A stretch of DNA of 23,744 nucleotides. Origin: Paraphysomonas bandaiensis. Taxonomy: Eukaryota > Chrysophyceae. The translations under genes and the position numbers were made by a program. This document shows, piece after piece, positions 12,378-21,806 of this stretch (position 1 is its first letter; each line of letters begins with the position of its first letter). The DNA is taken from positions 1 through 23,744 of the forward strand of contig CBFFRP010000299.1 in the NCBI GenBank assembly GCA_965644295.1, written 5' to 3'. A model generated the notes under the pieces. It was not told the origin of the DNA, searched no databases, and saw only the letters and a list, made by a program, of their open reading frames with translations.

Positions 12378-13837
12378 TTGCCCTGGATGTCTTATATGAT
12401 GCATAGTTGCTGCTACTTGCCTTACAACCTTCTTTAGTTAGTCTGAGCCTACTGTTTGTAGCTGCGTGTTCGCTTTTTGTGTGTTGACAAGCGTCACAGG
12501 CAGTCATTCAAGTAACAGATTAATTTGTCACACTTAAAAGTATCATAAGTGAGTCACTATAGACTACAGGAAATTCACAGGAATATAGGGAACAATATAT
12601 TGCAATACTATTGTTAGATGACGTTCCGTCAATAGTATTAATGGAGTTCTTAAACCGGCCCAACAGTACTATGCGCATTGCAATATATTAGTATCATTAA
12701 TCAGTAAGTAAATAGTAAACCCCTCCGTTGATTCCATTATTATTATCGTAGTACATTAGTAATTAGTACTAGTCATTAATTTCAGATCACATGATAATCA
12801 AACCCACCACTGCTTATACACATCCTCTGAGACATTATCGGTGACGTCAACATCACCATATATATGGCATATTCCATATTCATTCCTAAGTATTACAAAT
12901 TACAAATATGCTTGCAACCAAATATGCTTGTCGATTAGCTTTTTGACTAACAACAGCATATTAATAAGCTTGCATACAGTTTAGTAATACATTAGCGCAA
13001 TGCTGATATAATAAGTTTAGCTGCGCTGAACATATGTATTGAAATTACATACTACATGCTACATGACTCGTGCACCTGTACATAGATATTTAACTTTTCA
13101 TTTCTTAATTTCATGCTGACTGAAGACAATTTTCCGCCTAGCCAACCTCAGCTTCACCAGCCTTTGTATTGTTTCAACCACTGTCTGAACGGAGATATAT
13201 TCTAACAGCACCTTTATCAGACCTTGTCATCTCAAATTCTTCGCCTGCTTGAATTTATGCAATTCCATTCTTATATAAATAAATATACAACATGGACTTA
13301 TATTTTTCACCCCCTACAGTTGAGAAGCTGTCTGTATATTGTGATTATCAAAATACTGATTGCAATACATTGTGAGCTATACGTTGAGTTCTGTAGTATG
13401 ATGCGATAAATATGGTGCGATATATATGGTGCAATTGAATTGAGTTAACAGAGTGCAATAGCTGAAATCAACTCATAGGTGTAAAGAAGAGAGAATCAAA
13501 AAGAAGTAAATTCCATTACTGATGTGTGACTATTATGTAAGATGTAGGAGTGAACATATATGCTATGATGTTGCTAAGAACAGATGTTCACTAAATGTTA
13601 CATGAATATGTTGTAAAGTGATGAGGTTAATAATTAGAATTATTACTTGAAAGTGCAATGTTGTTTTCAACAAAAAGCAAGCTTAAGGTGTAATTGTAGA
13701 GCAAGATTATTAATTTCGGTGAAGTGTCTAGCTCTAACATATAAACGAAACCACAAAATGATTTATATAGTAAATATGTCTGCGGTCTGATCATCGTAAA
13801 TTATATACCAACGTGTGATAGAATATCGCAGTACTGA
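12378..13837. other. Gene-free AT-rich region downstream of F1 beta
   Basis: 1.46 kb with frequent stops in all frames. The only open stretch of note (13224-13409, plus) is AT-driven and has no recognisable motifs. The 3' UTR of the beta gene must lie at its start, but no single polyadenylation signal stands out. I see no RNA gene here. Confidence 0.6.
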
Positions 13838-13980
13838 ATGTACCACATAAGCATTTGCCTATGAGTGGGCAGAACAATATCTGCTGACTATATATGCGGC
13901 TCACGTTAGTTTCCAGGAGTAATATCTCTGGTATTTATTCCCCACACCAGAACACCACGAAGAGTTGCGAGTCCGACTCT
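13838..13980 (+). repeat. Dispersed LTR-like repeat, copy Z (left palindrome arm)
   Basis: This stretch matches copy X (8529-8680) in the same orientation and the reverse complement of the sequence immediately to its right. It begins at GTACCACATAAGC and ends at GAGTCCGACTCT. Only the right half of the family unit is present, so it is truncated on its left side. Confidence 0.8.
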
Positions 13981-14093
13981 TGTGGTGTTCTGGGAAATAA
14001 GTACCAGAGATATTACTCCTGGAAACTAACGTGAGCCGCATATATAGTCAGCAGATATTGTTCTGCCCACTCATAGGCATGCTTTTGTGGTAC
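13840..14093. repeat. 254-bp near-perfect palindrome
   Basis: Two arms (about 13840-13965 and 13976-14093) are reverse complements over more than 110 bp, with a few substitutions and a 5-bp insertion (CACAC) in the left arm. The centre is AAGAGT, a 10-nt loop TGCGAGTCCG, then ACTCTT, flanked by AGAACACCAC and GTGGTGTTCT. It could fold into one long hairpin as DNA or RNA. It consists of two head-to-head copies of the dispersed repeat. Confidence 0.93.
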
Positions 14094-14227
14094 AAGGGAC
14101 ACTAATTAGTGTCACATGTGTAGATGTCTCTTTTGACCTTGACAAATAAACAGGCATCCGGGAACTGGCCCACCTCTTAAGACCTCAAGGGCATCCGGGG
14201 TATTGGGATGCCTGCTAAGAAGTCAAG
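13976..14227 (-). repeat. Dispersed LTR-like repeat, copy Y
   Basis: Reverse-oriented copy of the family seen at 8414-8680. It is the longer of the two local copies, and its outer end abuts a copia RNase H remnant. It contains the 16-bp perfect palindrome GACACTAATTAGTGTC at about 14098-14113. Since it runs opposite to the adjacent pol remnant, it is not a simple 3' LTR of that copy; rearrangement or nested insertion is likely. Confidence 0.7.
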
Positions 14228-14632
14228 TAGACCCACATGCAGCGTTCCAGGTGTTGTATAAGAAGGAAAGGAATCCGGTTCAGTGTCACCAGTTTGATGT
14301 ACGCATCTTTACGGACGCGGATTGGGCAGGATATTGTGTTTGCTCCGGGTGGGCCACTCACCTAAAAGTAAATGTAATTTATTATGCAAACGTGGGATTT
14401 TTTTTTCCACGTTTAATACTACTAGAGTATTTACACTATATACTAGTATAAGTCGTACTATGACAGCAGAACTCAACATACTACTCTACTATAGATTAGT
14501 AAGAGTTCGACTCCATCAATACAGAGAGTGAGTATCAAGCCACGCATGATGGAATGCAGGAATTGGCTGATTAAGTAGTTCGGGGGGTGTTAGCCGAACT
14601 AGGTTTTCGACTGTGCAATGCAAATCCACTCC
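14203..14632 (+). pseudogene. Broken Ty1/copia retrotransposon fragment (RT-RNase H end)
   Basis: The frame from 14203 to about 14367 reads a copia-like segment including HQFDVRIFTDADWAG and SGWATHLK, matching the FTDADWAG...STSG core of copia RNase H. The frame is then lost in about 150 bp of AT-rich sequence, and the family resumes near 14518-14632 with TESEYQATHDGMQELAD, a stop codon, then VVRGVLAELGF, the usual C-terminal end of RNase H. The break, the in-frame stop and the absence of gag, protease and integrase show a dead relic. The 14368-14526 gap includes a small hairpin (AAACGTGG / CCACGTTT around a T run). Confidence 0.8.
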
Positions 14633-15173
14633 TTTTTTCCTGGATAGCTTTAAAGGTGCTCGTGACTTTGAGGTAAATCAGGTATATTCTAAAAATGCTT
14701 TAAACATATTGAGATCAAATGTCACTGACGATGATTATTTCTCCTGTGGTACTAAATGTTTTTCGGCGCTCCAAGAAACTAAAGCGTAACTAACTTACCA
14801 GCTAAGCAGTTTACTGCTTCAGAAGTGACAATCTGTAACAGCCTACAAAGAGAGAAAATAAGCAACTGAAAAGAATGACGATGTAATTGCGTGGCTCACA
14901 GCTACACAGTTACTATATCCAAAAATTTCGAGAAGGAGTGACGATGTACAGTATATTGCGAATGAATAATATATAAGTTAATACGCCACATTTCATATAA
15001 TTACAGCAAGAAAAAGCAGTATCATGTACTACACACATAGTTACACATGCAAAAATATCAACAATTATTCCACGCTAGTAGAACTCTGTATTGTATACTG
15101 AGCCACATCAACTACCAGTTATACGATAGCACCAGTAAAATAAAGCTACAAATATAGAATGATAACAATAAAG
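14633..15173. other. Gene-free spacer
   Basis: 540 bp of AT-rich sequence between the copia relic and the stop codon of the LRR-ROCO gene. It must contain the 3' UTR of that gene on the minus strand. I see no further copia homology, tRNA or structured RNA here. Confidence 0.6.
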
Positions 15174-18100
15174 TTATCTGCTCCCACTTCTGCTACTTCT
15201 TTCCGCAATTGGTTCGGGAATACTGAGAGATCGACTCGTAGTGTTGTTCACTCTCGAACTGATCATGGTGTCTTCTGTGTAGTGATAGGTTGGCGAATTT
15301 GCTGCAAGCATCCATGTTGGCACTCCTGTTAACCTGAACACCCGTATGTGGTGATGAAGTTCACGCGCCTTGGCAATATGGCGCACGCCAAGCTGCTGCA
15401 ACTCTGTTGGTGTATCACAGTGGAGAAGTGTCAGCCCTGTGACCTCCATTCGCTCCATCTCCTCACAATAGATTCTCATGTGCAGAGATTTGAGCACACA
15501 CAACACATCATCTACCCCAAGGCTTTCCAGTTTAGTTACACCCTCACATGCGCCAGCAGGTGCAATATAAGGACCACTACTGTGCATTATACCCTCGTTT
15601 CCACTAGCTGCAGCTTTCACAGGCTCAATGATACGACTGAAGAGGCATGAGTGAACCTGCGATAGCATTGATAGCATTTCTGAGCCTGGTGGTGGGAAAG
15701 GAATTGCAGCAACAGGCTCCTCTTCTTCGGCAGCCTCCAGTCGTTCTTCCCCATCCGTAACAACAATAGGTTGATCATTAGTCGACGTCGTACCTACCCG
15801 TTTGCTACGCTCTCTGTCCCTTTGATCCTTGGTCCGACGCTTAGCCTCTTTGGCTTCCCTCTTTTGTCTGCGCCTAGCTGCTTGTTCAGCAGCTCGCCGT
15901 TCCTTCACAGTAAGTGTCTCTAGGTCCCTCTTCGCAGCTTCCAAAGAGCTCCTGGTTACAACCAATCGACTTTCCGGATCCTGTACTGCCAGAATATTCC
16001 CAATCGGCCCTAACCAACCCGCTTTCTCCCTTTGCTTCCGTCTCGCTTCCTTTTCTTCTTCCTCCCTCGCCCCATCATCCTCATCCATATCTCCGACGTT
16101 CTCTGTCGGGGGAGTGACATCAAGTGGTTGTCTACAAACTTCTTTCCATCCAGCGGCTACCTCCTCGTCGATGACAACCGGAATTACCCGAGTAACCGCC
16201 TTCCGTCTCCTTGCATAGGACCACTGCAGCACACACGTGTCCTCGCCAGCATTGTTTACCATATCAAGGTATCCCTTGGACACTACAGGGACAAACAAAG
16301 AAGAGTGATCTATACCGGCTAGCATCTGTTTGTTAATGCCGGTCTTCCTTTTTGTATCACACCACACCACCAGACCCCTCCCCTCGAGATACTCTTTGAT
16401 AGCTTCCACCACAGCGATATCACCCGTTGGTCCTCCGCAGCAGGTATGAGAGAGAAACACATCAAATCGCTCTGAAAGACCAACTGATATCGGTGTTATA
16501 CTGTCGATTGCGCTGCGTAATAAAGTCGCATGGGGGTTCGTTCCTCGCACCCCCTGCATACCACACCATTACTACCCGTATCATATCACACGAGCACATA
16601 CAGTACCTTGAAGAGTTGTCTAAAGACTTGGTCACTGACACTCATATTCGGCGCATGCATGCGCTCTGCAACTTCCTTTCCCACCCATACCTTTCTGGCT
16701 TCTGCCGTTTCTGCTTTTTGAAAATGTATAGCCTCTGCTTGTCGCACTGCATCCACCATACCACTCATATCAAATAGCCCTACCCAAGAGACAGTAGGAG
16801 CAAACTCTTGAGATATAATGGCTGTTGAGGGCGTGCGAGAAACTTTAGTTGCCACAAATGGACTGGAAGAATGATCAGATGCGTAAGCAGGATTCGAAAT
16901 ATCTTGAGGCGGGCAGCACTCTACCCCAAGCACCTCCAGAGTGTTCAGTAATATCTCCGAGACCCTTTTATTTATCCCAGGTAAAGTGCTCCTGTCGTCT
17001 CTAGGAACAAAGGGTAACGTACAGTGAGGCATGCCCTCCCATTGCCTGGTGGGCTTTTCTGGGGGAGTCAATGCCATTACTCTACTTCCATCCCCATATG
17101 CAAGCCATATAGTGTGGACCTCTACCAAATTTGATGGGATGTTGCATCCAAATAGAAGTATATCAGGAATGCAGAGCTCTAACTGTCTCTCCAAGTCGAT
17201 GAACTCATCTACTTCCTCTGGGTATGCCGCTGCTCTCAAGGCCGCCTGTCATAATCAGTAGTTTAATGAGACAATCTTAAAGCTATACATTCATCTGTAC
17301 CTGCTCAAGTCGCTCCAGCGATTGTGGTAAAATATTTCTGTAGTCTACCCACTCCTCGTCCTTGCGTCTTCTCTTTCGCTCACCTTCAATCAGAACCTGT
17401 TTTTTCTTCTTTTTCTTCAGCAGCTCGACTACTGGCAATACACCTACATCGAGGGGTAATGAATGACTCCCGCTATGTCGGGATGTGCCGCTCTCTCTAG
17501 CAGCATGCATCGCAAGCATTTCATCATGAATTAAGCGCGTTTTGTGGTCCCTATGTTTGTCGTCACCTTCTTCGTTATCTGTAGGAGCAAATAAAAATGC
17601 CAGGCCTCTCAATGGCACCGCCACATCTTCATTATCTCCCTCATAAAAGATATATGCATTGCTGTCCCTCTTCAGCTTGCGCTCTATGAGCTTCCTTGAA
17701 GCCAGCGGTTCACTATTATAAAAGACACGTATATCTTTAAACTCTAGTCCCTTGTACTGATCATTGCGCAGAGCCACTAGACTTCTAAGTGCCACAGATC
17801 GGGCTGCTGTTGTATCTCCCCCAGCGTAAATGTCGATACTGTTAATGGACGGCTGCGCCCGTACGATTGCATATGACTGGGATATTGTTCGCTCACTGGC
17901 GCGACAGAACGACTCCAACTGTAGAGCACACCCGTACTTCCAAGCTCCCCCAAGAGTGGCCAAAGCAGAAAGCCGCACCTGTACACAGAGTAAAACTATG
18001 TACCCAAAAGCCTAACAGTTATATCATGACAATTATTACTAAGGTGTACACCTGTAGCTTGGGAAGCATGGCGACTGGGAGGTATTCGAATTCAATCCTG

Positions 18101-20722
18101 ATGCTTGCCTGCACCCGGGTACTAACTGGGAAGAAGAGATCCCTTAGTTCTTGTTCGCTGGGCATATGTCCGCCTCCAAGCGGCTCTTCTGGAAGCATAG
18201 CTGGCACAATGCTTGCCTCAAGAGGTGTCCCATGGGAGTCATACAGGGGGTATGCTAACCTATAGTCATGAAACATCTGTAGAAATTGCGGCCTCAGAGA
18301 TGCATCATAGTCTTTCCATATCACATCGATCTCATCATGCCTCAGAAGTCCGAGCTTACCGTCTCCCATCTTATAGACCACTTCTGCCTTATAGGTAATC
18401 GCACATGCCATCACCTGTAGACGATTTCCATTTTGAGGAAAATATTCATGGAACTACATACACCAACCGTACCTGCGCTAGTTTCTGGGGCTCTAGAATG
18501 ATGTCGCCCTCTGGAAGAATGTGAACCGCTCCCCAATCGTGAAAGAGCTGTGTCGCTACCCCTACACCTTCCTCCTCCACACCGTGTACATCCACTGCAT
18601 ATCGCACCATCTCATTAGGAGTTAGCGAAAACCTTCCATGCTTTACAAGATCCCTAAGTCCAAGCTCGAGCTTTTTGTATGCCCTTGGAATACGTTGCAC
18701 AACATAAGGAAGATCTAGAGCAACTCTGACAAGGTCCCGCTTGAGCTCTTGTACTCCCAATCCGTTATGGCTATCTATGTGATGGTAACAGGCAATAGGA
18801 CCGAATCCCGCCTTTCGACCAAACCTCTGCTCGAATGAGTCTATCGTTCCGTCCGCCATTCTGCTAGTGTCCCTAGCATGAGTTGATACTAGTATGATGG
18901 GACTATCGGGGGCACAATTTCTGACCGTGTGAAAGTATACATACAGCATGGCCTCACTCTCGTGCTGCCTCGGGTTCCAGACAACCATAAATACAGTTCT
19001 GGAGCTGAAGAACAGTGAGTGGGTATTCATATAAACACCCTGTCCGGAAAAGTCCCATAAACTAAGACGCAAGTCATCAACCATCCAGTCACTCATACTG
19101 ACACCATCTGTCATGCCAAATCCCCCCTCAAACTTTCCTTCCATGAGCCTGTGTACAAGTGTCGTCTTTCCAGCTTCGCCTGGACCAACCAGTATTACCT
19201 TTACTCTCTTTACTGTTACCACCCCCCCATCATCATCCTTACTTCCAGGAGCGGCAGCAGCCATGAACATTTCCCGAATGTAAGAGAGCACTACTTGCAC
19301 ATCTTTGCCCTTCAGCTCAGGGGGAAGGTCTAACAAATTCACCAAGTCGAGGTCCAATACTTTGAGGCGGGTAAGCTTGCGAAGGATCTCATAGCCTGTA
19401 CCAAGATGAGGAGTGGAATGTAGACAACGCCACAAGCTACAATATGAGCACGAGTATGAGTTACTCAAGTACCTGCGAGCCTGTTACCTCCCAGGTAGAG
19501 ATGGTCAATAAGTTTGCAGCAGGCTAGTCCCTCGGCAATCATCCCTGACCAGAAGACAGTTAGATTGCCCGACCAGTGTGAACAAAGGGTTCATAGGTAC
19601 AATGTAAACTGCACTTGATGGGATAAAGCTCACCTGATATGTTGTTCCCACTGAGATTGAGTCTTCTAAGGTTTACGCATTTACTGATACCCTCAGGGAA
19701 AAATCCCGACAGCTCGTTGTTAGCGATGCTAAGTTGCCTAAGATTCACACACTTCTCAATGGAATTCGGTAGTGGGCCTACCACAGATATAAGTATTGCA
19801 GCACTATATCAGCACCACACAAAACCATCCCCACGCCCAGCAATGTGCATCTATGGCGTACCATTTATTTGGTTGTCGTCAAGTAGCAACTTCTGCAAGT
19901 TCTTCCACTTTTCTACACACTCCGGCAGCTGCCCCGACAAACGGTTGTCGGATAGACTCAATGTTGTAAGATTACTGCATCTGCCGAGAGTTTCTGGTAT
20001 ACGGCCTGCCATAGTATGCTGATCATGCTACAGCTATATCGAACCGCAACAAAGACATACCGGTAAGTTTGTTATGGCCCATCGATACTTCTCGCAGGTT
20101 TGGGCACCTTCCAAGACTCTCAGGAATGTGATCTGCATAATATTAGAAATTACTACGTTTGATGAAGCCATATCTTTACCCATCAATCTATTGTTCGACA
20201 GCCCAATATACTCTAAGCAGGAGCAGCGACCAAGAGTGTCTGGAATACTTCCTGTCTTATAATTATCAGAATACAGGCATGTGTCGCACAGCCTGTCCAC
20301 CTGTGAGCAAATTGCGTGATAGACCAAGGTCTTTAAGGCTTGTCATACGCCCTATACTCTCCGGTAGCGGTCCTGAAGCACGTATAACTTAGACACTATA
20401 TATGCACGATGTACAAACGCACCAGTGAGCTTATTGCCTCGGAGGTTGAGTCTCTTCAGGCTCGAGCATAAGGTGACGACCTCAGGAAAGCTCCCCTCAA
20501 GGTTATTATTCTCTAAATTAAGCTCCACTAATAATTCCTGCTCATTCACAGTCACCCCAAACCATGAGTTCAAGGGGGCATTGGAGTTCCAGTTATCATC
20601 CCTGATCCTAAAAAGAACACGTATGTGCTTAACAACTGCACCACAGAGGAATCTCAATACAAATACCATTCAGGCCCGTTGAGACCAGTGTATATCTCCA
20701 GCAATATTTGTCTGGTATTCAT
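15174..20722 (-). CDS. LRR-ROC-COR-TIR-SAM protein, NLR-like Roco GTPase (13 exons, 1599 aa)
   Basis: Inferred exons on the minus strand: 20722-20667, 20607-20423, 20372-20301, 20251-20180, 20132-20061, 20005-19862, 19777-19634, 19544-19473, 19395-18473, 18414-18052, 17978-17301, 17245-16607, 16553-15174. Introns are 47-89 nt and GT-AG, and the join is open for exactly 1600 codons. Residues 1-50 form an LRR cap (LLEIYTGLNGPEW, DDNWNSNAPLNSW). About ten LRRs follow to about 295. The ROC GTPase has P-loop GPGEAGKTT 343-351, DFSGQ 387-391 and THARD 444-448 in the G4 position. COR follows from about 510, and a Lys-rich patch (889-894, 903-907) could be a nuclear signal. TIR spans about 1168-1275 (RFDVFLSH, GLVVWCD, FVPVVSKGYLD) with Gln1250 where the catalytic Glu is expected. 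A basic coiled coil lies at about 1297-1400 and SAM at 1482-1547. Roco proteins are nucleotide-regulated dimers; TIR and SAM mediate assembly. Cytosolic sensing is inferred. No signal peptide and no kinase. Confidence 0.9.
19473..20372 (-). repeat. Array of modular LRR exons (72 or 144 nt, all phase 1-1)
   Basis: Six consecutive coding exons measure 72, 72, 72, 144, 144 and 72 nt, each coding one or two complete 24-residue LRRs. Every intron splits a codon after its first G, usually the Gly of LxG, so each exon can be added, lost or swapped without changing the frame. Examples of repeat cores are PLPESIGRMTSLKDLGLS, SIPDTLGRCSCLEYIGLS and RIPETLGRCSNLTTLSLS. Introns between them are 47-89 nt. 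Confidence 0.9.
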
Positions 20723-21533
20723 ATAGAGACTGACCACACAGGTACTACAAGCTATGGATAACTAGTACAATAATCACCATTCCAATAGCATAAACTTCAC
20801 TGAATAATGACCACTAAACCAATGCCAGTTAGGAAGAGATGCAGCAAAATGACAACAATCGTGCTTAAAGATGGATTAGACTTGTTGGTGTCTGTATATA
20901 CAAGTGTTAGGTGACAGCATGCATCTCCATCCTGTGATTTCAGTGAAACAACAGACGACATACAGAGATGCACTGTATGCTGTATGTCTAGATGATATGT
21001 AACGGTATAGTCCGTATACTATCTACGACACTCCACACTCCTCCAGAAAAAAGAGAAAAATTCTTACTCATCATCACCACTCACTATTCAAGGATAGCAC
21101 AGCATTCTATGAAAAGGGTAGTAATTTATTGCATACGGTTTACCCCAATAATAGAGCGCTATCTGTGCTGTGGAAGAGATAACAGACATGACATACACAT
21201 TAAAAGATAGCAACGATACGTTCTGTTATGTGTGTATGTGTGTAGATCTGACTGTTGACTGTTCACTACATGCATCGAAGTGAACAGGAATAGGAGTTCA
21301 GTAATCATACGAAGTCTGGAAGTATGCAATCTTATGACGATGTGCATGAAACAGTAGATCAGCCCTGACACTGCTTATCAATGGATTCGAAAATATCTTC
21401 TCAGTATAGAGTATGTAGGTGTGTCGAATAGTGAGGCATTATTCGACGCGACCTATGAATATTTTGCTTCGCAAGATGCACCGATAATTATAAGCGGGGA
21501 GAGTGAGAAGTAATCATCAAGAAGAGAAGAAAC
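20723..21533. other. Upstream region of the LRR-ROCO gene, no gene seen
   Basis: 810 bp upstream of the LRR-ROCO start. Its promoter presumably lies here, but no definite element can be named. Short open frames (20992-21210 plus, 21159-21371 minus) lack motifs and lie in AT-rich or CATACA-rich sequence. Confidence 0.5.
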
Positions 21534-21806
21534 ATGGGAGGCAAAGATAAGGTATTACATCAGGAATCGCCTATACTCCTAGAATGCTACCTTTTAGAAG
21601 TAGATATTGTCCAAAAGGCCATCCAGCAGGTATTTCAAGCCCTGTCTACTCCTGAGAAGCGTCTGCATCCTGACTCGCATATGATACTGCTCCTGAGAGC
21701 TAACCGATGCCTAATGAGGCTATTGATGGTGGAATACAAAATGCAATATGAAGATACATATGAGGACGGATGTGGGTTTCTATTATTATTAACGTGCAGA
21801 AGCTAA
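21534..21806 (+). CDS. Possible small hypothetical protein (90 aa)
   Basis: An open frame MGGKDKVLHQ... to ...LLLTCRS with less AT-biased codons than its surroundings and a purine-rich leader (AAGAAGAGAAGAAAC) before the ATG. The segment HPDSHMILLLRANRCLMRL faintly resembles the first helix pair of a TPR (asparagine/arginine-rich ANRxxCLMRL pattern), which would fit a decayed TPR or STAND-type gene, but this is weak. No intron joins it to a convincing neighbour. It may be an exon fragment or chance. Confidence 0.25.
   Translation: MGGKDKVLHQESPILLECYLLEVDIVQKAIQQVFQALSTPEKRLHPDSHMILLLRANRCLMRLLMVEYKMQYEDTYEDGCGFLLLLTCRS

Noticed and set aside
13224-13409. 61-aa plus-strand open frame
   Set aside because: AT-rich, Ile/Tyr/His-rich translation, no motif and no flanking exons.
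15829-16218. Plus-strand open frames opposite the TIR exon
   Set aside because: Ser/Leu/Arg-rich shadows of the Lys/Glu/Arg-rich coiled-coil coding strand.
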